Origin: Marinospirillum sp.
Lineage (GTDB): Bacteria > Pseudomonadota > Gammaproteobacteria > Pseudomonadales > Halomonadaceae
Direction: 5' to 3'
DNA length: 25,044 nucleotides
Assembly (NCBI RefSeq): GCF_014859565.1
Contig: NZ_JACUUA010000034.1
Location: 1 to 25,044, forward strand
This document shows, piece after piece, positions 1 through 7,883 of this stretch. The position numbers and the translations under genes are program-made. Numbering within the stretch: position 1 is the stretch's first letter; every line of letters begins with the position of its first letter. A model generated the notes under the pieces. The model made no database searches and had not been told where the DNA came from. It saw only the letters and a program-made list of their open reading frames with translations.

Positions 1-142
1 TGCCAGCTCCTTTCACTTTGAGCGCGATGATTTGGATATGACTCCCTTTGATGCCAAAGGCGGTTTAATGGGCATGTACCAACAGTTTGGCGACAAGATG
101 GACTGGGTGATTGACCAAATGAACCGAGAGCTAGTGGCGTAA
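1..142 (+). CDS. hsdR: Type I restriction enzyme HsdR subunit, C-terminal end (partial)
   Basis: Only the last 46 codons are inside the window; the reading frame begins at base 2 and ends with TAA at 140-142. The translated tail contains the stretch TPFDAKGGLMGMYQQFG followed by a helical end NRELVA. This matches the usual carboxy end of type I restriction subunits (a 'PF..KGG....Q.FG' pattern that docks HsdR on the methyltransferase core). HsdR is the ATP-dependent DNA translocase and nuclease of the complex; its PD-(D/E)XK and helicase domains lie upstream, outside the window. The stop codon shares base 142 with the ATG of hsdS, so the two genes are translationally coupled. Identification rests on a short tail plus the hsdS and hsdM neighbours. 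Confidence 0.85.
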   Translation, partial: ASSFHFERDDLDMTPFDAKGGLMGMYQQFGDKMDWVIDQMNRELVA

Positions 143-1728
143 TGGAAAAAGAGACTCTATGGCGAATTCCTGATAACTGGGCTTGGTCAATAATTTCAGA
201 CCTTGGTGATGTTTTATCAGGCGGAACACCTTCATCAAAAGAGCCGACTTACTGGGGGGGTAATATTAACTGGATTTCTCCTGCTGATTTAACAGGCTGC
301 ACTAATAAAACAATTACTAAAGGTAATAAATCAATAACAGAAGAGGGATTGAAAAATAGTTCGGCAAAGTTGATGCCAGCGGGAAGTATTCACTTCTCAT
401 CTAGAGCACCGATAGGTTATGTCGCTATTAGTGCGGAGCCATTGGCAACGAACCAAGGTTTCAAAAGCTTAGTACCAGAAGAAGGCATCTTTAATGAGTT
501 TGTGTACTTCTACTTGAAAGCATCTAAGCAACTGGCTGAAAACCGTGCGAGTGGAACAACTTTTCTTGAAATTTCAGGAAAAGCATTTGGATTGCTGCCT
601 ATTCCCATTCCCCCAACCAACGAACAGAAACGCATTGCCTCCAAAATCGAAGAGCTTTTCTCTGAGCTGGATAACGGCATTACTGCGCTGAAAACCGCCC
701 GTGAACAACTCAAAGTTTACCGCCAGTCTGTGCTCAAACACGCCTTTGAAGGCAAACTCACCGCAAAGTGGCGGGAAGAAAATGCCGATAAGCTGGAATC
801 TCCTGAGCAACTCCTCGCCCGCATCCAACAGGAACGTGAAGCCCGCTACCAGCAACAACTGGAAGAATGGAAAGCGGCCGTAAAAGCGTGGGAAGCCAAT
901 TGTAAAGAAGGGAAAAAGCCGGGGAAACCGATAAAACCAAAGAAATTTGATGCATTAACCTTCGCAGAAATTTCAAAGCTTGGAGGTATTCCAAGTGAGT
1001 GGAGCTGTATAAGAATCGGTGAAATTGCATTAGTCGGTACAGGTGTAACCCCCCTTAAATCTAATACATCTTTTTATGAGTGTGGTGATATTCCGTGGGT
1101 AACAAGCGGAGCATTAAACGATACATTTATTCGAGAACCTTCTGGATATGTAACTGTACAGGCGTTAAATGAAACAAATTTGCGTCTTTATCCAGCTCAT
1201 ACACTTGTTGTTGCACTGTATGGGGAAGGAAAGACGCGAGGAAAATGCTCTGAATTGCTAATTGAAGCAACTACTAATCAAGCAATCGCTGCAATTATGT
1301 TGGAAGGAATTCCTTCGGATCTTAGAACTTTCATAAAGTGGTTTTTAACAAAGAACTATGAGGATATGCGCTTATTTGCTTCAGGCGGGGTACAACCGAA
1401 CCTTAATCTAGGCATCATTGAAAACATGGTTGTACCATTGTGTTCAATTCAAGAAGCCAAAGCGCTAGCATCTATGCTCGATCAAAAATTTTCAGAAATT
1501 GACAATCTGGATACTGAGTTAGAAGCGCAATTGGCGAAAGCCGAAACCCTACGCCAATCCATCCTGAAAAAAGCCTTCTCCGGCCAGCTGGTGCCACAAG
1601 ACCCTAATGATGAACCTGCCAGTGATTTGTTGGCGCGTATTCAGGCAGAAAAAGCGACGCAACCGCAGGCAGGCAAAAGAACGCGCAAAAAAGCAGCCGT
1701 TTGCAGTAAAGCGGGTGCTTCATCATGA
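142..1728 (+). CDS. hsdS: Type I restriction-modification specificity subunit HsdS
   Basis: This 528-residue protein recognises the two halves of a bipartite DNA target for the HsdR/HsdM/HsdS complex. It has the classic duplicated layout. TRD1 is about residues 5-155 (PDNWAWSIISDLGDVLSGGTP start). A central conserved helix runs about 157-285 (NEQKRIASKIEELFSELD, RQSVLKHAFEGKL, PEQLLARIQ). TRD2 is about 286-430. A distal helix about 435-505 repeats the central one (RQSILKKAFSGQL, ASDLLARIQAEK). The two TRDs are visibly richer in A and T than the conserved helices, as expected for recombining recognition modules. A Lys/Arg-rich tail follows. The start overlaps the hsdR stop by one base, and the end overlaps the next gene by four (ATGA). 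The recognised sequence cannot be predicted from reading. Confidence 0.95.
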   Translation: MEKETLWRIPDNWAWSIISDLGDVLSGGTPSSKEPTYWGGNINWISPADLTGCTNKTITKGNKSITEEGLKNSSAKLMPAGSIHFSSRAPIGYVAISAEPLATNQGFKSLVPEEGIFNEFVYFYLKASKQLAENRASGTTFLEISGKAFGLLPIPIPPTNEQKRIASKIEELFSELDNGITALKTAREQLKVYRQSVLKHAFEGKLTAKWREENADKLESPEQLLARIQQEREARYQQQLEEWKAAVKAWEANCKEGKKPGKPIKPKKFDALTFAEISKLGGIPSEWSCIRIGEIALVGTGVTPLKSNTSFYECGDIPWVTSGALNDTFIREPSGYVTVQALNETNLRLYPAHTLVVALYGEGKTRGKCSELLIEATTNQAIAAIMLEGIPSDLRTFIKWFLTKNYEDMRLFASGGVQPNLNLGIIENMVVPLCSIQEAKALASMLDQKFSEIDNLDTELEAQLAKAETLRQSILKKAFSGQLVPQDPNDEPASDLLARIQAEKATQPQAGKRTRKKAAVCSKAGASS

Positions 1729-3368
1729 GCCCCGAACAGCGCTTGGCAAGCCTTCTTGCAATGCATGGCGAGAATGAACTGGTCGAGTTTAAGGAAGCTA
1801 AAAACCAGTATGCTTTCGATAAGCTGGGAAAGTACTTTTCTGCCCTGAGCAATGAAGCCAACCTATGTGGTCAAAGTCGCGCCTGGTTGGTGCTGGGTGT
1901 TAAAGATGATCGCACGGTAGTGGGTACTCAGTTTCGTACCAAGACCGCTGACTTGATGTCGCTGAAAAAGGAAATTGCGGACAAGGTTACTCATCGTCTG
2001 ACTTTTATTGCCATTCATGAAGTTGCCCATCCTCAAGGACGGGTGTTGTTGTTTGAGATTCCAGCTGCACCGCAGGGCTTGCCAATCGCCTGGGACGGGC
2101 ACTATTTCGGTCGTGATGGTGAGTCTTTGGGTGCCCTGAATATCGAAGAAATTGAGCGGATTCGTTTGCAAAACCGAGCGGATGACTGGAGTGCGGTAAC
2201 ACTGCCAGAAGCCAGCCTTGAAGACCTTGATCCTGAAGCAATAGAGCAGGCGAGGAAAAGTTTTGCCAGAAAAAACCCCAGACTGATTGCTGAGTTGGAG
2301 GCCTGGGATACTCCCACCTTTTTGAATAAAGCCAAGCTGACGATAAACGGGAAAATCACCCGCACAGCGATTTTACTGCTGGGCTTGCCAGAGGCTGCCC
2401 ACTGGCTTAACCCGTCCTCGGCCACTATTTCCTGGATACTGAAAGATCGTGATGGGCTGGAACGAGACTACCAGCATTTCAGTTGTCCGCTGTTGCTGAG
2501 TGTTGATGAGGTTTTCCACAAGATTCGTAATCTAAAATATCGTTACCTGGTGGAAGGTACTCTGTTCCCAGAAGAAGTTGAGCAGTATGACCCTTACATC
2601 ATTCGTGAAGCCTTGAATAATGCGATAGCCCATCAGGATTATACGCTGGGTGGCAAAATCTCTCTGGTGGAGTTCGAGGATGATCGTTTGTGTTTCAGTA
2701 ATGAGGGTGGTTTTATACCCGGCAGCATTGAGTCAGTAATCCATGCTGATGCACCGGAAACGCGTTATCGCAATCGCTTTCTGGCCGATGCCATGGTCAA
2801 TCTGAACATGATCGATACCATTGGCAGTGGCATTCGCAAGATGTTTCAGATCCAAAGAAATCGTTTCTTCCCCCTGCCTGAATACAGACTGAATGAGCGC
2901 CGCGTTCAGGTAACCATTATCGGTCGTGTTCTGGATCAGGCCTATGCCCGTAAGCTTGCAGCCTGCCCAGAGTTATCTTTAGATGACATCATGCTGCTGG
3001 ATCGAGTCCAGAAGCAGCAGCCAATAACCGACCAACAAGCACGGCACCTGAAAAAGAGGGGTTTGATCGAAGGGCGCAAGCCTAATTATTACATTTCAGC
3101 CGAGTTAGCTGAGCAGAGTGGTGATAAAGCCGAATATATACGCTATCGAGCATTTGACGATCAGCACTACAAGCAGATGATTATCGAGTGCCTGGAGAAG
3201 TTTAAAACAGCCCGGCGATCTGATATTGATCGTCTGCTTTTAGACAAACTGCCGGACGTTTTAGACGCAAATCAGAAACACCACAAGGTCAAGAATCTAA
3301 TGCAGTCACTTAAAAATCAGGGGCTTATAGAAAATGATGGGCGTATCTGGCGCTTGTCTAACCCTTGA
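1725..3368 (+). CDS. AlbA_2 (Schlafen-like) domain ATP-binding protein, putative transcriptional regulator
   Basis: A 547-residue protein of the COG2865 type, often annotated as ATP-binding protein or RecG-like regulator. The N-terminus (about 15-135) is an AlbA_2/Schlafen-type domain with the motif ELVEFKEAKN and a following LVLGVKDD strand. The middle (about 230-400) contains REALNNAIAHQDY at about residues 292-304, resembling the N-box of GHKL ATPases, followed by SNEGGFIPG as a glycine-rich lid-like motif. The last 110 residues look like two winged-helix segments (QARHLKKRGLIEGRKPNYY; VKNLMQSLKNQGLIE). It lies between hsdS and hsdM and overlaps hsdS by ATGA, so it is co-translated with the restriction system. 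A regulatory or restriction-accessory role is inferred; members of this family are frequent passengers in type I loci but poorly characterised. Confidence 0.8.
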   Translation: MSPEQRLASLLAMHGENELVEFKEAKNQYAFDKLGKYFSALSNEANLCGQSRAWLVLGVKDDRTVVGTQFRTKTADLMSLKKEIADKVTHRLTFIAIHEVAHPQGRVLLFEIPAAPQGLPIAWDGHYFGRDGESLGALNIEEIERIRLQNRADDWSAVTLPEASLEDLDPEAIEQARKSFARKNPRLIAELEAWDTPTFLNKAKLTINGKITRTAILLLGLPEAAHWLNPSSATISWILKDRDGLERDYQHFSCPLLLSVDEVFHKIRNLKYRYLVEGTLFPEEVEQYDPYIIREALNNAIAHQDYTLGGKISLVEFEDDRLCFSNEGGFIPGSIESVIHADAPETRYRNRFLADAMVNLNMIDTIGSGIRKMFQIQRNRFFPLPEYRLNERRVQVTIIGRVLDQAYARKLAACPELSLDDIMLLDRVQKQQPITDQQARHLKKRGLIEGRKPNYYISAELAEQSGDKAEYIRYRAFDDQHYKQMIIECLEKFKTARRSDIDRLLLDKLPDVLDANQKHHKVKNLMQSLKNQGLIENDGRIWRLSNP

Positions 3369-3369
3369 A

Positions 3370-3397
3370 AATTTAGACATTTCTAGACGAATTTAGA
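3370..3397 (+). repeat. Direct repeat AATTTAGA, 20-bp period, upstream of hsdM
   Basis: AATTTAGA occurs at 3370-3377 and again at 3390-3397, exactly 20 bp apart, with the palindrome TCTAGA (3382-3387) between them. They sit in the 51-bp gap before hsdM, the only non-overlapping junction inside the restriction locus. The spacing of about two helical turns suits an operator for the preceding winged-helix protein, but this is inference and the gap is short and AT-rich, so chance is possible. Confidence 0.3.
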
Positions 3398-3419
3398 TCA
3401 ATAATCAGGAAAAGAATGG

Positions 3420-4904
3420 ATGAATACATCTTCTATCATCTCCAGAGTCTGGAGCTTCTGCACGACCCTGCGCGATGACGGGGTGGGTTATGGCGATTAC
3501 CTTGAGCAGCTGACGTATCTGATCTTCCTGAAAATGGCTGATGAGTACGCCAAGCCGCCCTATAACCGTAATGTGGGGATTCCGCAGCAATACAGCTGGC
3601 AAGCTTTGACCAGTAAAAAAGGTGCAGAGCTGGAGGTCTTGTACGTGGAGCTGCTGCGTGAGCTCGGTAAGCAAAAAGGGATGCTGGGACAGATTTTCAC
3701 CAAGGCGCAAAACAAGATTCAAGACCCTGCCAAGCTGTTTCGCTTGATTGATATGATTGATAGCACCAGTTGGCTAGTGATGGGCGCGGATGTGAAGGGC
3801 GACATTTATGAGGGGCTGCTGGAAAAGAATGCGGAAGACACCAAGTCCGGTGCGGGTCAGTACTTTACCCCCAGGGCTTTAATCCGGACGATGGTGGCTT
3901 GTATGCGACCGGAGCCGGGAAAAACGATTGCAGATCCTTCCTGCGGTACGGGAGGTTTCTTTCTGGCAGCCTATGACTTTCTGACTAATCCTGAAAACTA
4001 CTCGCTCGATAAAGAGCAAAAGCAGTTTCTCAAACACCAGACCTTTTATGGCAATGAGATCGTGGCTAATACCCGCCGCTTGTGTTTGATGAATATGTTT
4101 CTGCATAACATTGGTGAAATCGATGGTGATAGCCTGGTTTCTCCCAATGATGCACTGATTGCACCCAGCCCGGTCAATGTAGACTATGTGCTGGCAAACC
4201 CGCCTTTTGGTAAAAAAAGCTCGATGAGTTTTACCAACGAAGATGGTGAGCAGGAAACGGATGAGCTGACCTATAACCGTCAGGATTTCTGGGCTACCAC
4301 CTCCAACAAGCAGCTCAATTTTGTACAGCATATTCGAAGTATGCTCAAAACTACTGGCAAAGCGGCAGTCGTGGTGCCGGACAATGTGCTGTTTGAGGGT
4401 GGTGCTGGAGAGACCATTCGGAAAAAATTGCTGCAAAATACCAATCTGCACACCATCTTGCGGTTACCGACGGGAATTTTTTATGCACAGGGCGTTAAAG
4501 CCAACGTGCTCTTTTTTGATAACCATCCGGCCAGCCCTGAGCCTTGGACTAAAGAGGTGTGGTTCTACGATTACCGCACCAATGTTCATCACACTTTAAA
4601 GAAGAAGCCGTTGCGCTTTGAGGACTTGGCTGACTTCGCTGAGTGTTACAATCCTGAAAACCCAGTCTGTCGTGAAGAAACCTGGCACTCAGAAAAAAAT
4701 GCTGAAGGCCGCTGGCGTAAATATAGCTACGAAGAGCTGATTGCTCGTGACAAAACAAGTCTGGATATTTTCTGGCTTAAAGACAAAAGCCTGACCGATC
4801 TGGATAATTTGCCTGAACCGGAAGATCTGGCAGAAGAGATCATTGAAAACCTGGAGGCGGGTTTGAATAGCTTCAGGCTAGTGCTCGATGGTTTGAATGG
4901 CTAA
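3420..4904 (+). CDS. hsdM: Type I restriction-modification methyltransferase subunit HsdM
   Basis: A 494-residue N6-adenine DNA methyltransferase that modifies the target chosen by HsdS using S-adenosylmethionine. The N-terminal HsdM_N helical domain spans about residues 5-130. It is followed by GQYFTPRALIRTMV (from about 146), the SAM-binding motif I DPSCGTGG (172-179) and the catalytic motif IV NPPF (260-263, in VLANPPFGKK). The C-terminal part carries the typical KKKPLRFEDL and DIFWLKD segments. Length is in the family range. The start chosen is ATG at 3420 with CAGGA upstream; the ATG at 3416 is out of frame. It is the last gene of the locus, separated from hsdS by the regulator gene, which is an unusual order. 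All key methyltransferase residues are present, so the enzyme should be active. Confidence 0.96.
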   Translation: MNTSSIISRVWSFCTTLRDDGVGYGDYLEQLTYLIFLKMADEYAKPPYNRNVGIPQQYSWQALTSKKGAELEVLYVELLRELGKQKGMLGQIFTKAQNKIQDPAKLFRLIDMIDSTSWLVMGADVKGDIYEGLLEKNAEDTKSGAGQYFTPRALIRTMVACMRPEPGKTIADPSCGTGGFFLAAYDFLTNPENYSLDKEQKQFLKHQTFYGNEIVANTRRLCLMNMFLHNIGEIDGDSLVSPNDALIAPSPVNVDYVLANPPFGKKSSMSFTNEDGEQETDELTYNRQDFWATTSNKQLNFVQHIRSMLKTTGKAAVVVPDNVLFEGGAGETIRKKLLQNTNLHTILRLPTGIFYAQGVKANVLFFDNHPASPEPWTKEVWFYDYRTNVHHTLKKKPLRFEDLADFAECYNPENPVCREETWHSEKNAEGRWRKYSYEELIARDKTSLDIFWLKDKSLTDLDNLPEPEDLAEEIIENLEAGLNSFRLVLDGLNG

Positions 4905-4944
4905 CACCGAATCACTGATACCGAACTAACAGGAACCCATTTTT

Positions 4945-5877
4945 ATGTCTTTACTCCGTATCGCCACCCGTCGTAGCCCGCTTGCCTTGTGGCAGGCTGA
5001 GCACGTCAAAGCTCGTCTGGAAGAGTTGCACCCCGGTCTGGAGGTGGTGTTGGTACCGATCAAGACTCAGGGTGACATAATCCTGGATACACCCCTGTCA
5101 AAAATTGGTGGCAAGGGTTTGTTTGTGAAAGAACTGGAAGCCTGCATGTTAAATGGTGAAGCAGACATTGCAGTGCACTCCATGAAAGATGTACCCATGG
5201 AATTCCCTGAAGGGTTAAAGCTGGGTCCGATCATGGAGCGCCATGCTCCCACGGATGCACTGGTCTCCAATACCTATAACACCCTGGATGAAATCCCCGC
5301 GGGTAAAGTAATTGGCACCTCCAGCCTGCGTCGCAGTTGTCAGCTGCTGGCCAGCCGTCCGGATCTGAAAGTGCAATGGCTGCGCGGTAACCTGCAGACC
5401 CGTATCGGTAAACTCGATGCTGGTGAATATGATGCCATTTTGCTGGCCACATCCGGGATGCAGCGGATGGGGCTGGGTGATCGTATTCGTCAGGAAATTC
5501 CGGCAGAAGTTTCTTTACCCGCCTGTGGTCAGGGAGCGCTGGGTATTGAGCTGCGAGAAGGTGACGAGCAGTCTGCTGCTCTGGTGGCGGCATTAAACCA
5601 TACTGAGTCAGAAACCTGTGTACTGGCCGAGCGAGCCATGAATACCCGTTTGAAAGGGGGTTGTCAGGTGCCGATTGGTGGTTATGCCATCCAACAGGGT
5701 GATGAGTTGTGGCTGCGTGCCTTGGTTGGTGAGCCGGAAGGCAGTCGTGTACTGCGTGCCGAGGCACGGGGATCAGCAGCTGATCCGGTAGCTCTGGGCA
5801 TTCAGGTGGCAGAAGACTTGCTGGCGCAGGGTGCCGGAGAGATCCTTTCGCAGGTTTATGGTTTTAAGGTGGACTAG
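4945..5877 (+). CDS. hemC: Porphobilinogen deaminase (hydroxymethylbilane synthase)
   Basis: A 310-residue cytosolic enzyme that joins four porphobilinogen molecules into hydroxymethylbilane for haem, sirohaem and cobalamin synthesis. The N-terminus [19 protein letters not shown] is diagnostic, as are [17 protein letters not shown] and [12 protein letters not shown]. The dipyrromethane cofactor would attach to Cys240 in [10 protein letters not shown], which is present. Length matches the family (about 310). An AGGA-type ribosome site (ACAGGAACCC) precedes the ATG. It heads the hemCDXY cluster, and hemD starts two bases after its stop. The gap to hsdM upstream is only 40 bp and shows no convincing promoter, so transcription may start inside hsdM or read through from the restriction genes. 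Confidence 0.98.
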   Translation: MSLLRIATRRSPLALWQAEHVKARLEELHPGLEVVLVPIKTQGDIILDTPLSKIGGKGLFVKELEACMLNGEADIAVHSMKDVPMEFPEGLKLGPIMERHAPTDALVSNTYNTLDEIPAGKVIGTSSLRRSCQLLASRPDLKVQWLRGNLQTRIGKLDAGEYDAILLATSGMQRMGLGDRIRQEIPAEVSLPACGQGALGIELREGDEQSAALVAALNHTESETCVLAERAMNTRLKGGCQVPIGGYAIQQGDELWLRALVGEPEGSRVLRAEARGSAADPVALGIQVAEDLLAQGAGEILSQVYGFKVD

Positions 5878-5879
5878 AC

Positions 5880-6662
5880 TTGTCTCAAACTGGACTGAGG
5901 GTGCTGGCAACCCGCCCACTGGCACAGGCTGATCGATTACTCCTGCCCTTGCGTGAGGCGGGTTATCTGGCTGAGAACATCCCACTGCTGGCGATAGAAC
6001 CACTGGAGCTGGAACCAGTACAACGCCAGTGTTTGCTGGATCTGGATCAGTTCCACAAGGTAGTGGTGATCAGCCCCAGTGCTGCAGCAACCCTGCTGGA
6101 TCAGTTGGAGGACTACTGGCCACAGTGGCCGTTGGGTGTGGACTGGTTTACGGTGGGTGCAGGAACACGAGATGCTTTGCAACAAGCAGGCATAACGGCT
6201 CGTTACCCAAAAACCGGTGACAAGAGCGAGGATTTGCTGTTGCTGCCTGAATTGCAACCGCTGTCAGGTGAAAAAGTCCTGTTGGTTAAGGGGGTGGGTG
6301 GCCGCCCGTTACTGGAAGAAACACTGGTCAGCCGCGGTGCCAGAGTGACAACCTTACCTATTTATGCTCGGGTTAAACCTCGCCTGCAGCTGCAGCAGAT
6401 TCATAGCCTGTTGCAGGGTGATTTTGCCGTCAGAATTATCACCAGCGCAGAATCACTGCTGCAGTACGCCGAGTTTGCAGCAACATCGGATTTCAACACT
6501 GGGCTGGTGCAGCAACAATGGCTGGAACAAGCACTGCTGGTGCCCAGCTACCGGATCGAACAACAGGCAAAATCCATGGGGTTCCGCAAGGTTTTTAACA
6601 GTGACGGAGCCGGGGCAGATGCCATAATAAGAAGGCTGCGGCAGGAGTTTCCTGCTGTCTGA
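5880..6662 (+). CDS. hemD: Uroporphyrinogen-III synthase
   Basis: A 260-residue enzyme that cyclises hydroxymethylbilane with inversion of ring D to give uroporphyrinogen III. The family is poorly conserved in sequence, but the N-terminus VLATRPLAQADRLLLPLREAGY, VVISPSAAATLL, TVGAGTRDALQQAG and LLVKGVGGRPLLEETLVSRGA are typical. The position directly after hemC confirms it. The chosen start is TTG at 5880, two bases after the hemC TAG, with AAGGTGG (5866-5872) as ribosome site inside the end of hemC. A later GTG would remove the conserved first strand's lead-in, so TTG is preferred. Translation is probably coupled to hemC. Confidence 0.94.
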   Translation: MSQTGLRVLATRPLAQADRLLLPLREAGYLAENIPLLAIEPLELEPVQRQCLLDLDQFHKVVVISPSAAATLLDQLEDYWPQWPLGVDWFTVGAGTRDALQQAGITARYPKTGDKSEDLLLLPELQPLSGEKVLLVKGVGGRPLLEETLVSRGARVTTLPIYARVKPRLQLQQIHSLLQGDFAVRIITSAESLLQYAEFAATSDFNTGLVQQQWLEQALLVPSYRIEQQAKSMGFRKVFNSDGAGADAIIRRLRQEFPAV

Positions 6663-6698
6663 GAGATCAACAAAAGTGATCGACAAAGAGGATGCGGC

Positions 6699-7883
6699 AT
6701 GGCCGACCAGAAGTCACCGAACGAGCAGGATCAGGATCTGAACCCTTCATCAGGGCAGGAGCCTGCTCTCAGGCAGGAAGAAATGATCGACTCGGTTGAT
6801 GCAGAAACAGCAACACCCGTGTCGAACCGCACTGGCAAAGCCGCTGCGTGGCTGAGTAGCCTGCTGGCGCTGGTGGCTTTACTGATTGCTGTTGGTGTGG
6901 CCTGGTTAGGACATCAGCAGGCACAAGAGTCCGAGCAGCAGATCAACCGATTACAGCAAGAATTACAACAAGCGTTGCAACAACGCCCGACTCATCAGCA
7001 GTTGCAGGAACCACTGGCAGCACTGTTTTCTTTGAATCAGCTGCAACAGTCACAACAGCAGCTGAGTGAACAAACCCTAGTACACCAGCAACAGCTAAAA
7101 GAGATGCAACTGGCTTTAACCAAAGCCAGTGAACCCCGCCCGCGTGACTGGCAACTGGCCGAGGTAGAGTACTTGCTGCGGCTGGCTAACCAGCGCCTGC
7201 AACTGGAAGAGGATGTCTCCGGTGCTTTAACCTTGTTTCAGACTGCAGAGCAGCGCCTGAAGGCTGCTGATGTACCCGGAACATTAAGCATCCGCAGCCT
7301 GTTGCTGGACGATATTGCCAAACTTAAATCAGTAACCGCTATGGATAGAGTTTCACTGGCGCTGGAGTTGCAGGATATGGCGGATGAGGCATTGTTGTTA
7401 CAGGTACAACCCTTGCCAGAGGCTCCAGTCATCCAGTTGAATCAGTTAACCGATACCAGCAGTGAACAGACCTGGTATCAGCGTTTGTGGCAGGAAATTC
7501 GCAGTCTGGTGGTGGTCAGAAAACGGGAATTACCTGTGCAGGCACTGCCATTTACAGAAGATGAGCTGGCACTGCGCCATCAGCTCAGTGCTTTATTGCT
7601 TCAGGCGTCCTGGGCTGGATTAAGAGCAGAAGATGCCCTGTACCTGCAGAGTCTGGCGAGGGCAGAACAACGTCTGCAAGGTTTTGATCGGCAGGCAACG
7701 GCCAGCCAACAAATGTTGAAACGTGTTCAGCAACTGCAACAACAAAGCGTCAGGCAGACTCTACCAGACACTGAAAGCAGTCTGGATAGCCTGCAAACAT
7801 TTATTGCCCAGCGTTATTCCACACCCTTGCCGGTTGTTCCTGAAGCAACTGCCCCAGCAGCAGTCCAGGGAGAGCAGCCATGA
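6699..7883 (+). CDS. hemX: HemX-family uroporphyrinogen-cluster membrane protein
   Basis: A 394-residue protein of the gammaproteobacterial HemX family, encoded between hemD and hemY. Some databases call it uroporphyrinogen-III C-methyltransferase, but it lacks any SAM methyltransferase fold; its function is unsettled. A polar N-terminus of about 45 residues is followed by one membrane helix (about 49-71, WLSSLLALVALLIAVGVAWL). A long Gln-rich coiled coil follows (about 75-145), and then the conserved domain beginning PRDWQLAEVEYLLRLANQRL. It is likely an inner-membrane anchor with a periplasmic domain. AGAGGA lies 8 bases before the ATG. Its end overlaps hemY by ATGA. Confidence 0.9.
   Translation: MADQKSPNEQDQDLNPSSGQEPALRQEEMIDSVDAETATPVSNRTGKAAAWLSSLLALVALLIAVGVAWLGHQQAQESEQQINRLQQELQQALQQRPTHQQLQEPLAALFSLNQLQQSQQQLSEQTLVHQQQLKEMQLALTKASEPRPRDWQLAEVEYLLRLANQRLQLEEDVSGALTLFQTAEQRLKAADVPGTLSIRSLLLDDIAKLKSVTAMDRVSLALELQDMADEALLLQVQPLPEAPVIQLNQLTDTSSEQTWYQRLWQEIRSLVVVRKRELPVQALPFTEDELALRHQLSALLLQASWAGLRAEDALYLQSLARAEQRLQGFDRQATASQQMLKRVQQLQQQSVRQTLPDTESSLDSLQTFIAQRYSTPLPVVPEATAPAAVQGEQP

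Noticed and set aside
3879..4451. Long open frame on the minus strand opposite hsdM (190 codons)
   Set aside because: It is entirely antisense to a gene with all methyltransferase motifs, shows no recognisable domain and has no ribosome site of note.
5231..5767. Open frame of 178 codons antisense to hemC
   Set aside because: Rich in Pro, His and Trp as expected from reverse-reading a GC-moderate gene; no motif, and hemC is unambiguous.
6940..7110. Repeat-like CAGCAA/CAACAG tract in hemX
   Set aside because: It is the codon pattern of a Gln-rich coiled coil within a normal HemX protein, not a nucleotide repeat element.
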